Numbered from the stretch's first letter, positions 8,116 to 16,929 are shown. The stretch: 64,000 nucleotides of DNA from Duganella alba (GCF_009674495.1 NZ_WKJN01000004.1:124001-188000); one strand, 5' to 3'. Translations and numbers: made by a program. The notes: generated by a model not told the origin, from the sequence alone.

Positions 8116-10524
8116 CTAGCGCACAAACGTCAGCGTGTGCTGCGCAGGCCCCGGCAACAGCGGCGACTCGCGCCCGGTAAGCCAGTCGATGCGGCCGTCG
8201 AGGAAGTACGGCGACAGCGGATGGCCGCTCTGACCGCCCGGCATATTGAAGATGCCCTGCTCTTCGTGGCCAGGCGAAACGGTCAGCCGCTCGGACTGGC
8301 CGAAGGTCGGTCCGGCCACGCGCGGCATGTGCTGGTCGCCCGGCAGCATGTCCGGCGCCACCTTCAGGTATTTGCCCAGCAGTGGAATCGCCGACGCCAT
8401 CGGATGCGCGCTGGCCGCCGTGTTGCGCTGGCCCCAAGTGGCGGCCGCCAGCGGCTGGCCATCCTTGGTCAGCTCGGCGATCACGCGGTCCAGCGCCGCC
8501 AGTTCCAACGCCTGCCAGTCGGGATACTGCGACGGCAGCCAGCCGGCGGGCTGCTGATCCAGCAAGCGCGCCAGCACCACCGGCCAGCGCGCGCTGACCG
8601 CGCCCATGGTGGCCTTCGGATCGATCTTCGCCAGTTCCGTATTGGCGCCGCCGTACAGGAGGTCGTACACCGCGTACATGAAACCGCGCGTGATGCGGTA
8701 ACCGGCAGAATCCACGCTGGCCTTGCCGCTCCAGCCGTCCTTCAACAACGCCCGCGCTTCGGTGCGCCGCGCATTGCCGGCGATGGCCCTGGCGTCCAGC
8801 GCACCGATGGCCCGTTCGCGCCACGCGGTCAGGAACAGGGCGCGATCATCGAGGCCGATGGCGTAGACTTTTTTCACATCCGTCTTCGGTCCCAGCGAGG
8901 CCAGGTCGTCGCGCACCTGATGCGTGCGTGCGCCAAGGTCATAACCGCCGTCGCCGATCAGGGCCGCGCCCTCGCCCGCCAGCTGGCGGCTGTTGGCGGT
9001 GGCCAGGTGGCCCTCGGCGGGATTGACCACTTTCGGGTACGCTTCCGGCGCCAGCCAGCCCTGCCATTTGCCCGCAGCGTCGTCCGCCGTCAGCGGGTAA
9101 GTCGATACGAGACCGTGCGCCTCGCGGCGCGGCAGCGGGCCGGCCACCGTCCAGCCGATGTTGCCCTTGTCATCGCCAGCGACAAAATTCTGCGCCGGGA
9201 TGCCCAGCGTCGGCGCAATCGCCAGCGCCTGCTCCAGCGTATCGGCCGATTCCAGCTTGCCCGCATTGAAGTTGACCGCGCCCGGCAGATGCGCGGTCCA
9301 GTGCACCGCATAGCTGTGCCCATCGACATCGCGAATCGGACCGAGCGAAGTTTCGCGCACCACCAGCCTGGCGGCAGGCGCGCCCTTGACCAGAATGGTT
9401 TCCTCATGCGCCACCGGTGTTTCCCATCCGGCCTGGGTGCGCACCTGGCCCGGCCTGGCGGGATCGCTGTCAAGCGCGATCAGGTCCAGGTAATCGCCAT
9501 AGCTGTTGGTGAAGCCCCACGCCACATGGCCGTTGCTGCCCACCACCACGAACGGCGCACCGGGCAGCGTGACGCCGACCATGCGCCGCTGTCCGCCCTT
9601 CCCGTCCGGGAACTGCAATGCCGCCCGATACCAGATGGCCGGCAGCTGTATGCCGAGGTGCATATCGTCAGCCACGATGGCGGCGCCGGTGTCGCTGCGC
9701 GTGCCCGCCACGGCCCAGTTGTTGCTGCCGACCGTATTGAAGAATTCCGCCTGCGCCACCTTGGCCGGCGCCGGCGTGCCGGCGGCTTGCGGCTGGCCCC
9801 ACCACGCCGGCGGCGCGGCGGGAATCACCACGTCGCCGGTGGCGATGCCTTGCGCATCGAGTGGCGCATCCCACGGCGTGGCTTCGGGCGACAGGAAGGC
9901 GCGCTGCTCTTCGGTTGCATGCTCGCGGAACCAGCCGCGCGCCAGCTCGCGCGATTCCAGGTTGCCCTGCAAATCGAAGTACATGGCCCAGATCACCAGC
10001 AGCGTATCGGCCGGCGACCATGCGCGCGGCGCCAGGCCGACCAGCGCATACTCGAACGGCCTGGCGCCAAGCGCATTCAGGCCGTCATTGACGCCGGCCA
10101 CATAGCGGTCCAGCAGCGCGCGATCCGCCGCCGGCATGGTCTTGAGCGCCAGCTCGCCGCGCGCGCGGAAGCGGTGCATCCGGTGCGATTTATCGAGCGG
10201 CAGCGCGCGGTCGCCAAACAGTTCGGACAATTCACCGGCCGCCACGCGGCGCAGCAGATCCATCTGGAAGAAACGCTCCTGCGCATGCACAAAACCGGTG
10301 GCGTAGGCGACGTCGCCGCGACTGCCGCCGCTGATGACCGGCACGCCATGCGCATCGCGCGCGATGCTGGCCGTGGTTTCCAGACCCGCCGCCCGGTGCG
10401 TGCCGTCCAGCTGCGCGAGGCTGCCGCGCAAATACAGCCAGCCGGCGGCAATCGCCAGCACCAATAATCCCACTGCGATAATCAGTACACGTCTGGACCA
10501 CACCAACAGCCGGTTGTTACGCAT
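8116..10524 (-). CDS. Penicillin acylase family hydrolase (Ntn amidase)
   Basis: The 802-residue precursor belongs to the penicillin amidase family, which cuts amide bonds of beta-lactam side chains or of acyl-homoserine lactones. An N-terminal hydrophobic segment (residues 12-31) would export or anchor it in the periplasm. The alpha-chain motif VAYATGFVHAQERFFQMDLLRR is present. The catalytic Ser267 lies in TVGSNNWAV, the point where the precursor is normally cleaved to expose the N-terminal nucleophile. A spacer peptide of about 25 residues with Pro and Ala precedes it. The beta chain keeps GNIGWTVAGPLPRR and HMPRVAGPTFGQSERL. It is monocistronic. The physiological substrate cannot be decided from the sequence. 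Confidence 0.92.
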   Translation of the reverse strand: MRNNRLLVWSRRVLIIAVGLLVLAIAAGWLYLRGSLAQLDGTHRAAGLETTASIARDAHGVPVISGGSRGDVAYATGFVHAQERFFQMDLLRRVAAGELSELFGDRALPLDKSHRMHRFRARGELALKTMPAADRALLDRYVAGVNDGLNALGARPFEYALVGLAPRAWSPADTLLVIWAMYFDLQGNLESRELARGWFREHATEEQRAFLSPEATPWDAPLDAQGIATGDVVIPAAPPAWWGQPQAAGTPAPAKVAQAEFFNTVGSNNWAVAGTRSDTGAAIVADDMHLGIQLPAIWYRAALQFPDGKGGQRRMVGVTLPGAPFVVVGSNGHVAWGFTNSYGDYLDLIALDSDPARPGQVRTQAGWETPVAHEETILVKGAPAARLVVRETSLGPIRDVDGHSYAVHWTAHLPGAVNFNAGKLESADTLEQALAIAPTLGIPAQNFVAGDDKGNIGWTVAGPLPRREAHGLVSTYPLTADDAAGKWQGWLAPEAYPKVVNPAEGHLATANSRQLAGEGAALIGDGGYDLGARTHQVRDDLASLGPKTDVKKVYAIGLDDRALFLTAWRERAIGALDARAIAGNARRTEARALLKDGWSGKASVDSAGYRITRGFMYAVYDLLYGGANTELAKIDPKATMGAVSARWPVVLARLLDQQPAGWLPSQYPDWQALELAALDRVIAELTKDGQPLAAATWGQRNTAASAHPMASAIPLLGKYLKVAPDMLPGDQHMPRVAGPTFGQSERLTVSPGHEEQGIFNMPGGQSGHPLSPYFLDGRIDWLTGRESPLLPGPAQHTLTFVR

Positions 10525-10572
10525 AGCTCCCCCGTTGTTATAAGCATCACTTTGCCCATAGTGCCAGAGAGC

Positions 10573-11514
10573 TTAGTCGAGGTCCAGTTCCCACGTTTCG
10601 TTGACCATGTCCTTGCCGAAGGCATGAACTGGCTCCTCGGCCACCAGCCGGTAGCCCTTGCTCTGGTAGATGTGGCGCGCTTCCTTCTGTTGGTCCGTGG
10701 TCCACAGGCGCATCTTGCGGTAGCCGGCTTCGCGCGCGAAGCGGTGGCATTCGTCCACCAGCCGCGAACCGAGGCCGTAACCGCGTGCCTGCTCTTCCAC
10801 CAGCAGCAGCCGCAGTTTGGCCACGCCTTCCTCGCCGCTGCGCGCCAGTGCGATCGAGCCGACCGGCTGGCCGTTCATTTCGGCGATCCAGCAATGTTCC
10901 AGCGCCGGGTCGAAATCGCGTTCGAAGTCGGCGCAGATCTGGCCGACCAGCGCCTCAAAGCTGCGGTCCCATCCCTGCAGCGTCGCATACAGCTCGCCGT
11001 GACGGCGCGTGATCCACGCCATGTCGCCGGACCGGTGCGCGCGCAGCACGAACGGCTGGGCGTATTTGAGGCCGGCCTGCGCCTCCAGCAGTTCGCGGAT
11101 GGTGCGCATCGCATCCAGCATGCGCAGCTGGTCGGCTTCTTCAAAGCGCGCCAGCATGTCGCCGACCTCGTCGCGCGAACGGCGGTCCAGCGGTTCGTAG
11201 ACGGCGCGGCCCTGCTCCGTCAGGTGCAGCAGCTTGGAGCGGCCGTCGGTGGCGGATGGCACTTTGCTGACCAGGCCAGCGCTTTCAAACTTGGCAACGA
11301 TGCGGCTCAGGTATCCGCGATCCAGCCCCAGGTCGCGGCACAGCGAGGACGACGGCTGATCTCCCTGATGCGCCAGTTCGTACAGCACGCGCATCTCGGT
11401 CAGCGTGAATTCGCTGTGCAGCAGGCCTTCGCGCAGCACGCCGATCTGGCGCGTGAAAAATCGGTTGAACGAGCGGACTGCGGCAACGCGGTCATTAAAA
11501 ACGGGGACAGGCAT
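10573..11514 (-). CDS. MarR-type regulator fused to GNAT acetyltransferase
   Basis: The 313-residue protein joins an N-terminal MarR winged-helix domain (LTEMRVLYELAHQGD, DRGYLSRIVAKFESAGLV, wing at TDGRSKLLHLT; residues about 5-150) to a C-terminal GNAT domain with the acetyl-CoA motif VEEQARGYGLGSRLVDECHRFA. Such bifunctional MarR/GNAT proteins form a known family, but the acceptor is generally unknown. The start is the ATG at 11514 with GGAG upstream; a longer ORF reaching 11685 would run across the promoter region. A palindrome that could be its own operator lies 42-60 bases upstream. It is divergent from the GAF gene. Confidence 0.9.
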   Translation of the reverse strand: MPVPVFNDRVAAVRSFNRFFTRQIGVLREGLLHSEFTLTEMRVLYELAHQGDQPSSSLCRDLGLDRGYLSRIVAKFESAGLVSKVPSATDGRSKLLHLTEQGRAVYEPLDRRSRDEVGDMLARFEEADQLRMLDAMRTIRELLEAQAGLKYAQPFVLRAHRSGDMAWITRRHGELYATLQGWDRSFEALVGQICADFERDFDPALEHCWIAEMNGQPVGSIALARSGEEGVAKLRLLLVEEQARGYGLGSRLVDECHRFAREAGYRKMRLWTTDQQKEARHIYQSKGYRLVAEEPVHAFGKDMVNETWELDLD

Positions 11515-11555
11515 GGAAACTCCGGCAAATCGATACGCGCCGATTGTGCGATAAT

Positions 11556-11574
11556 TTGCTGACTCAGTCAACAA
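11556..11574. promoter_or_regulatory. Candidate MarR operator
   Basis: The sequence TTGCTGACTCAGTCAACAA is a 19-base near-palindrome: arms TTG and TGACT are matched by AGTCA and CAA, with one mismatched pair. It lies between the divergent MarR-GNAT and GAF genes. MarR proteins commonly bind palindromes of this size near their own promoters, so self-regulation is a reasonable inference. It is unproven. Confidence 0.45.
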
Positions 11575-11663
11575 TGTCGCACCGCTGCACTGAAACATGC
11601 CTGACGCCACCGTTGATGTTAGAGTAAGGACAACACGACTACACGGCCACCGCCGTCTTCGCC

Positions 11664-12167
11664 ATGTTAGCTGCGCCGATTCCAATCTACGACAGCGAGC
11701 GCCTCGCCGCCCTGCGCGAGATGCTCATCCTCGACACGCCGCCCGAAGAACGCTTCGACAAGGTGGTGCAATTCGCGGCGCACGAGTTCGATGTGCCGAT
11801 TGCACTGATCTCCCTCATCGACGAGAACCGCCAGTGGTTCAAGGCACGCGTGGGACTGGACGCCTGCGAGACCGGCCGCGATATCTCCTTCTGCGGCCAT
11901 GCGATACTTCAGCCGGACATTTTCGTGATCCCCGACTCCCGCGCCGACGAGCGTTTTGCCGATAACCCGCTGGTCACCGGCGAACCGCACGTCATCTTCT
12001 ACGCAGGGGCGCCGCTGCCGATGCCGTCCGGCTTCGTCATCGGCACGCTCTGCCTGATCGACCACAAGCCGCGCGACCTGGACGCCACCGAACTGGCCAT
12101 CTTCGCGTCGCTGCGCGATCTGCTGGTGGAAGAACTGGCCAACCGCGAGGAGGCTTCCCATGAATGA
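11664..12167 (+). CDS. GAF domain protein
   Basis: The 167-residue cytoplasmic protein is almost entirely one GAF domain, a small-ligand or redox-sensing fold (RFDKVVQFAAHEFDVPIALISLIDENRQWFKA is split over the first half; FYAGAPLPMPSGFVIGTLCLID forms the second). There is no fused output domain, which is unusual, because stand-alone GAF proteins need a partner. It overlaps the next gene, a receiver-like protein, by eight bases, so the two probably work together. The bound ligand is unknown. Confidence 0.88.
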   Translation: MLAAPIPIYDSERLAALREMLILDTPPEERFDKVVQFAAHEFDVPIALISLIDENRQWFKARVGLDACETGRDISFCGHAILQPDIFVIPDSRADERFADNPLVTGEPHVIFYAGAPLPMPSGFVIGTLCLIDHKPRDLDATELAIFASLRDLLVEELANREEASHE

Positions 12168-12567
12168 CGCGTCCAGGAATCTGAACATGCTGCTGGTGGA
12201 AGAGCAAACGCTGTTGCGCAAAACCGTGTCGATGACGGCGCGCTCGCTGGGCATCGGAACCGTGCACGAAGCGGCAACCATGCAGGCCGCCGAGCGCATG
12301 CTGCGCGAACGCGCATTCCAGGGCGCGGTGATCTCGATCGATTGCGGCGCCGACAGCGATTGTCATTACAACCTGGCCTTGCTGGACAAGGTCCGCAACG
12401 GCATGTCCGCCAGCGATGCCAGGATCCCGATCGCCGTCATGGTCGACCAGGCCACCACGGACCTGATGCGCGAGCTGCGCGACCGGCAAGTCAGCCGCGT
12501 CATCCTCAAACCCTTCCGCGCCAGGATACTGCTGGAAGCGTTTGAGTCCTTCGGCGCAAAAAGATAG
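12160..12567 (+). CDS. Single-domain response-regulator receiver protein, partly degenerate
   Basis: The 135-residue protein has the fold pattern of a CheY-like receiver with no output domain. Glu14 and Glu15 replace the usual acidic pair. Asp61 in VISIDCGAD sits at the phosphoacceptor position, and ILKPFRA supplies the conserved Lys-Pro. The usual Ser/Thr position is not clear. The start follows a strong GAGGAGG ribosome site inside the GAF gene, with which it overlaps by eight bases. It may be a phosphorylated adaptor or a pseudo-receiver paired with the GAF protein. Confidence 0.75.
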   Translation: MNDASRNLNMLLVEEQTLLRKTVSMTARSLGIGTVHEAATMQAAERMLRERAFQGAVISIDCGADSDCHYNLALLDKVRNGMSASDARIPIAVMVDQATTDLMRELRDRQVSRVILKPFRARILLEAFESFGAKR

Positions 12568-12637
12568 TCAACGCACAGAGTCGGCCCGCATCGCGGCCTA
12601 GCATGGATGTTTTCCACGCCATGCCGAAGGAACCGCA

Positions 12638-12967
12638 ATGAACGACATTCCCGATATGCAGGACTGCATCGACGCCTGCACCAACTGTCACCAGGCCTGC
12701 CTGCAAACCGCGTTGACGCACTGCCTGCAAATGGGTGGCAAGCATGTCGCGCCGGACCACTTCCGATTGATGATGGACTGCGCCACCATCTGCGAAGCCT
12801 CCGCCAACCTGCAACTGAGCGGATCGCCCTACAGCCGGCAACTCTGTGCGCTATGCGCGGAAATCTGCCACGCTTGCGCCCTCAGTTGCCTGGAGCTGGA
12901 CGGCATGGAGGAATGCGCCCGCGCCTGCGAGGCGTGCGAGCACACCTGCCGCGCCATGGCGGCGTGA
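12638..12967 (+). CDS. Four-helix bundle copper-binding protein (Csp/DUF326)
   Basis: The 109-residue protein contains 16 cysteines, mostly in CxxxC and CxxC spacing along helices (for example CIDACTNCHQAC and CALCAEICHACALSC). This is the pattern of the Csp/DUF326 copper-storage proteins, in which cysteines line the core of a four-helix bundle and bind many Cu(I) ions. There is no signal peptide, so it matches the cytosolic (Csp3-like) type. The gene ends exactly where the convergent LysR gene ends. No copper ATPase or CueR lies nearby. Confidence 0.85.
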   Translation: MNDIPDMQDCIDACTNCHQACLQTALTHCLQMGGKHVAPDHFRLMMDCATICEASANLQLSGSPYSRQLCALCAEICHACALSCLELDGMEECARACEACEHTCRAMAA

Positions 12968-13906
12968 CTAGTAGATTTCCCGCGCCACTTCGCGCACGGA
13001 TTTGAGCAGCAGCTGCGCGCCCGGCGAGAGAATGTGGCCGTCGACCATGATGATGCCGTAGGCGTCCATGCGGCATGGCAGCTCGATCGGCAGGATGTTC
13101 AGCACACCCTGCGCTTCGTAATACTGCGCTACCGCGATCGGCATCACGTTCAGCGCGTCGGTTTGCTGCAGCAGTGGTTTGATCAGCAGCACCGCCGTGG
13201 TGTCGACCACGTTGACCGGCACTTCCAGGCCCGCGCGGCGGAACATCAGTTCGCAGCGCGCGCGCAGGATGCTGCCTTGCGGCGGCAGCACCCACGGCTG
13301 GCTGGCGATGTCGCGCAGTTGCAGGTTCTTTGCCTTCAGCAGCGGATGGCCGGCACGCACCACCGCGCACGCCGGTTCATCGCCCAGTTCCTCGTAGCTC
13401 AGGCCCTCGGCACTTTCGCGCTCCGGGATGCGGCCGATCATGAAGTCCAGCCGGCCGCGCTGCAACTGCTCCAGCAGCACGTTGGACTGTTCCATCTCGA
13501 CCCCGATGCGCAGCTTGGGCGCATGCTGCTTGGTGCGCGTTATCGCCTGCGGCAGCAGCGCAATCCCCGGCGTCATGATGGTGCCGATGTCGACCTGCCC
13601 GCTCAAGCCGGCCTTGATGGCGACGATGTCCTCGTGCGCCGCAGAGAGGCTGGTCAGCGCCATGCGGGCGTGACGGATCATGGTCTCGCCGTAGATGGTC
13701 GGCTCCATGCCGCGCGGCAGACGGTCGAACAGCTGTACGCCCAGCATCTCTTCCAGGTCCTTCAACTGCTTGGACGCGGCGGGCTGCGTCATGTGCAGCT
13801 CCTCGGAAGCGCGGTGGATATTGCGTTGTTCGTCCAGCGCGATCAGCAGCAGCAGCTGGCGCGTTTTCAGGCGCGCGCGCAGGAACCAGTTAGGGTTAGT
13901 ATCCAT
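12968..13906 (-). CDS. LysR-type regulator, probable regulator of the arabinose/arabinan locus
   Basis: The 312-residue LysR protein has an N-terminal winged helix-turn-helix (RQLLLLIALDEQRNIHRASEELHMTQPAASKQL, split over residues 16-50) and a sugar- or acid-sensing C-terminal domain. It resembles the GbpR group, LysR regulators of galactose/arabinose uptake genes in Agrobacterium; this is from memory of the family and not a search. It is the last gene of the minus-strand arabinan locus, 56 bases after a GH43 gene, and is the only regulator in that locus. The upstream gap is full of GATAT/ATATC palindromes, suggesting autoregulation. It abuts the Csp gene at the 3' end. Confidence 0.88.
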   Translation of the reverse strand: MDTNPNWFLRARLKTRQLLLLIALDEQRNIHRASEELHMTQPAASKQLKDLEEMLGVQLFDRLPRGMEPTIYGETMIRHARMALTSLSAAHEDIVAIKAGLSGQVDIGTIMTPGIALLPQAITRTKQHAPKLRIGVEMEQSNVLLEQLQRGRLDFMIGRIPERESAEGLSYEELGDEPACAVVRAGHPLLKAKNLQLRDIASQPWVLPPQGSILRARCELMFRRAGLEVPVNVVDTTAVLLIKPLLQQTDALNVMPIAVAQYYEAQGVLNILPIELPCRMDAYGIIMVDGHILSPGAQLLLKSVREVAREIY

Positions 13907-13912
13907 ATTTTG

Positions 13913-13963
13913 ATGATATCATGTGCGATATTGATTAATGGACAATATCGTTTATATCGATAT
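13913..13963. promoter_or_regulatory. Palindrome cluster upstream of the LysR gene
   Basis: In 51 bases there are three dyads: ATGATATCAT (13913-13922), CGATATT-N11-AATATCG (13926-13950) and ATATCGATAT (13954-13963). The middle one has the 7-11-7 layout of a LysR-type binding site (T-N11-A). The same GATAT half-site recurs upstream of ytfQ and of the arabonate dehydratase, so this may be the autoregulatory site of the LysR gene. The dyads are seen directly; the function is inferred. Confidence 0.55.
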
Positions 13964-14919
13964 CACTTGCAAGCAGCACTAGGGTTGGCCGCAGGGCCTT
14001 CCTTGGTCTGCTTGATGAACGGGATGGTGCCGTCTGCGTTGTAGGCAAACTCCTCGATCGCCACCGAACGGCGGTACTCGCCGCCACCCGGCAGTTTGGC
14101 GTTGTGGTAGATGATGTAGTTCTTGCCGTTGAACTCAATGATGGCCTGGTGGATGGTCTTGACCTTGACGTTCTTCGACATGATGACGCCCTGGTACTTC
14201 CACGGACCGGTGGCGCTTGGGCCGGTCATGTAGGCCGTCTCCTCCGGGAATTCGCGCGAGTACGACAGGTAGTAAGTTCCGTTATGCTTATGCAGGTAAG
14301 AGGCTTCGGTGAAGCGCTCCACGCCGACGGTGTGAATCGGACCATCCAGTTCGATCATGTTCGGCTTCAGCTTCGCATACTTCAGCACCGAGTTACCCCA
14401 GTAGAGATAGGCCTGGCCATCGTCATCCTGGAAAATCGCGGGATCGATATCGTCCCAGGCGATCTGCGTTTCCAGCGTCATGTCGTTGGTGATGAGCGCC
14501 GAACCACGCGCATCGACAAACGGGCCTTCCGGCTTGTCGGAGACGGCGACGCCGATGGCGCGGCCCGGAATGCTGGCGTGATCCACCGTCGCGTAGAAGT
14601 AGTATTTTCCATCGCGCTTGGTGATGTCGGCAGCCCACGCATCGACCTTGCCGATCGCCCACTTGAAGGCCGATGGTGCAATTGGCGAGCCACGGTCGGT
14701 CCAGTTCTTCATGTCGCAGCTGCTGTACATGCGCCATTCCTTCATGACGTAGTCCTTGTCGGTCGGCGACGCCTGGTCGTGACCGACGTACAGATAGGCC
14801 ACGCCGTTTTCCACGAACGCCGCCGGATCGGCGGTGAACAGTTTCGGCAGGATCGGATTGGCGGCGTGCGCCGCGCAAGCCAACAAGCTCGCCGCTGCGA
14901 ACATCAAACTCTTTTTCAA
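13963..14919 (-). CDS. Exported GH43 glycoside hydrolase (arabinosidase-type)
   Basis: The 318-residue protein starts with a clear Sec signal peptide (MKKSLMFAAASLLACAAHA). The rest is a single five-bladed propeller domain of glycoside hydrolase family 43, which typically removes L-arabinose or xylose units. Visible elements include the blade-1 aspartate in FTADPAAFV, the second acidic residue in AWAADI, and the general acid Glu in RFTEASYLHKHNGTYYLSYS. It follows yjfF in the transporter operon after about 20 bases. Acting in the periplasm, it would release arabinose for the adjacent ABC importer. Exact linkage specificity is not readable. Confidence 0.88.
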   Translation of the reverse strand: MKKSLMFAAASLLACAAHAANPILPKLFTADPAAFVENGVAYLYVGHDQASPTDKDYVMKEWRMYSSCDMKNWTDRGSPIAPSAFKWAIGKVDAWAADITKRDGKYYFYATVDHASIPGRAIGVAVSDKPEGPFVDARGSALITNDMTLETQIAWDDIDPAIFQDDDGQAYLYWGNSVLKYAKLKPNMIELDGPIHTVGVERFTEASYLHKHNGTYYLSYSREFPEETAYMTGPSATGPWKYQGVIMSKNVKVKTIHQAIIEFNGKNYIIYHNAKLPGGGEYRRSVAIEEFAYNADGTIPFIKQTKEGPAANPSAACK

Positions 14920-14941
14920 GATACTCTCCAGTGTTGTAGGT

Positions 14942-15904
14942 TTATTTTTTATTACCGCGCATCGTCATCACGCGCTGTACGACGCAGAAGATGAACAGCA
15001 GGCCGCCGATGACGATCTTGGTCCACCATGAACTGAGCGTGCCATCGAAGGCGATCAGCGTCTGGATGGAACCCAGCACCAGCACACCGGTCAGCGCGCC
15101 AGCCACGTAGCCGTAACCGCCGCTGAGGAGCGTGCCGCCGATGACCACGGCGGCAATCGCATCCAGCTCCGTGCCTTGCGCATGCAAGCCGTAACCGGAC
15201 AGCATGTAGAACGAGAACAGCACACCGGCCAGCGCTGCGCAAAAACCGGAGAAGGCGTAGATCAGCACCTTGGTGCGCGCCACGCGCAAACCCATCATCA
15301 GCGCCGATTGCTCATTGCCGCCGACAGCGTAGATGGCGCGGCCAAAGGGCGTGCAGTGCGCCACATAGATCGCGGCAGCCAGGGTAAGCAGCGCAATAAA
15401 CGCACCCGGCGACAGGAAGCAGTCTCCAATCGGCAGCTGCGTTTGCGACATCGCGACAAAGAACGGATCGTCGATGGTGATCGAGTTAATGCTGATCAGG
15501 TAGCACAGCCCGCGCGCCAGGAACATGCCGGCCAGCGTCACAATGAACGGCTGCAGCTTGAAATAATGGATCAACGCGCCCATGGCCGCGCCGAACACCG
15601 TGCCCAACACCAGCGCCACGGCAATCACCAGCAACGGCGGCCAATGCAAGGTTTGCAGCATCCACGCGCAGATCATGGTGGTCAGTGCCAGCACCGAGCC
15701 GACCGACAGGTCGATGCCGCCGGAAAGGATGACAAAGCTCATGCCGACCGCGATCACCAGCAGGAAAGCATTATCGATCAACAGGTTGAACAGCACCTGA
15801 ACGGACAGGAAGCCCGGATACGCGGCGCCACCGGCGCCCAGCAACACCACCAGCAGGAATACGGTAATCAGCGATGTAAAGTATGGCGAAGACGTGAGCT
15901 TCAT
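14942..15904 (-). CDS. yjfF: Sugar ABC transporter permease, YjfF-like
   Basis: The 320-residue inner-membrane permease has about eight to ten helices and the family signatures VGMSFVILSGGIDLSVGSV and ELDAIAAVVIGGTLLSGGYG. It aligns well with E. coli YjfF, one of the two permeases of the YtfQRT-YjfF galactofuranose importer (remembered comparison). The start overlaps the YtfT stop by one base (TAATG), indicating coupled translation. In this locus the substrate is probably L-arabinose or its furanose form, not galactofuranose; that is inference from the neighbours. Confidence 0.92.
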   Translation of the reverse strand: MKLTSSPYFTSLITVFLLVVLLGAGGAAYPGFLSVQVLFNLLIDNAFLLVIAVGMSFVILSGGIDLSVGSVLALTTMICAWMLQTLHWPPLLVIAVALVLGTVFGAAMGALIHYFKLQPFIVTLAGMFLARGLCYLISINSITIDDPFFVAMSQTQLPIGDCFLSPGAFIALLTLAAAIYVAHCTPFGRAIYAVGGNEQSALMMGLRVARTKVLIYAFSGFCAALAGVLFSFYMLSGYGLHAQGTELDAIAAVVIGGTLLSGGYGYVAGALTGVLVLGSIQTLIAFDGTLSSWWTKIVIGGLLFIFCVVQRVMTMRGNKK

Positions 15905-16929
15905 TACGCATTACCTCGCACGCTACGGCGCCACATGTTTTTAAACTCCGAGGACTGCGACACGCAAACCAGGAATACGACCACCGACTTGACCACCATG
16001 TTCACCTCCGGCGGCAGGCCGATGGAATAGATGGTGTAGGTCAGCGTTTGAATAATCAGCGCGCCGATCACGCTGCCGGCCAGGCTGAATTTTCCGCCGG
16101 CCAGCGAAGTGCCGCCCAGCGTCACGGCCAGGATGGCGTCCAGCTCCAGCAGCAGGCCGGCGTTGTTCGCATCCGCGCTCTTGATATTGGAAGTGATCAT
16201 CAGGCCCGCCACGCCTGCGCATGCGCTGCAAAACACGTAGACAAAGAAGATCAGCACCGCGGTCTTCAAGCCGGCCAGCCGCGCGGCCACCGGGTTGATG
16301 CCGACCGACTGGATGAACAGGCCAAGCGCAGTCCTGCGCAACAGCAGCGCGGTGACAATGAACACGGCAGCCACGATGTACAGCGAGAACGGCAAGCCAA
16401 ACAGATAGCCGCTGCCGAGGAAGAAGAACGGCTTGTAGTACACCGTGATGATCTGGCCATCGGTGAACAGCTGCGCCAGGCCGCGCCCCGCCACCATCAG
16501 GATCAGCGTGGCGACAATCGGTTGCAGGCCAAGACCGGCCACCAGTGCGCCGTTCCAGGCGCCGCACAGCAGCGCCGCACCCATGGCGGCAGCCAGCGCA
16601 AGCCACATCGGCGTGTTGGCGACATATTCCGGCACACCGTTTTGCATGACCATGGTGCCGCCAATGAGCATCGCCGCGACCGTGCCACTGATGGCCACCG
16701 TGGCGCCGACCGAGATGTCGATGCCGCGTGTGGCGATCACCAGCGTCATGCCGATGGCGGCGAGGATCAGCGGTGCGGCGCGGTTGGCGATGTCGATCAG
16801 GCTGCCATACAGGTGACCGTCCTTGATCTCCAGGTGAAAGAAGCCGGGAACCATGATCAAATCAATCAGCAGCAGAATCGCCAGCGCGGCCAGCGGACGG
16901 AATAAGGGGTGGTGCAACAACTTATGCAT
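15904..16929 (-). CDS. ytfT: Sugar ABC transporter permease, YtfT-like
   Basis: This 341-residue permease pairs with YjfF to form the heterodimeric membrane channel of a CUT2-type importer. It shows IDIANRAAPLILAAIGMTLVIATRGIDISVGA (split in the family motif) and SADANNAGLLLELDAILAVTLGGTSLAGG, closely matching E. coli YtfT. I choose the ATG at 16929, six bases after a GGAG site that lies inside the ytfR end, over an upstream start six codons earlier. With this start the overlap with ytfR is eight bases. It overlaps yjfF by one base. Confidence 0.92.
   Translation of the reverse strand: MHKLLHHPLFRPLAALAILLLIDLIMVPGFFHLEIKDGHLYGSLIDIANRAAPLILAAIGMTLVIATRGIDISVGATVAISGTVAAMLIGGTMVMQNGVPEYVANTPMWLALAAAMGAALLCGAWNGALVAGLGLQPIVATLILMVAGRGLAQLFTDGQIITVYYKPFFFLGSGYLFGLPFSLYIVAAVFIVTALLLRRTALGLFIQSVGINPVAARLAGLKTAVLIFFVYVFCSACAGVAGLMITSNIKSADANNAGLLLELDAILAVTLGGTSLAGGKFSLAGSVIGALIIQTLTYTIYSIGLPPEVNMVVKSVVVFLVCVSQSSEFKNMWRRSVRGNA

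Noticed and set aside
10573..11685. Longer start for the MarR-GNAT protein at 11685
   Set aside because: The extra 57 residues look non-coding and cover the palindrome and promoter region. The ATG at 11514 has a good ribosome site.
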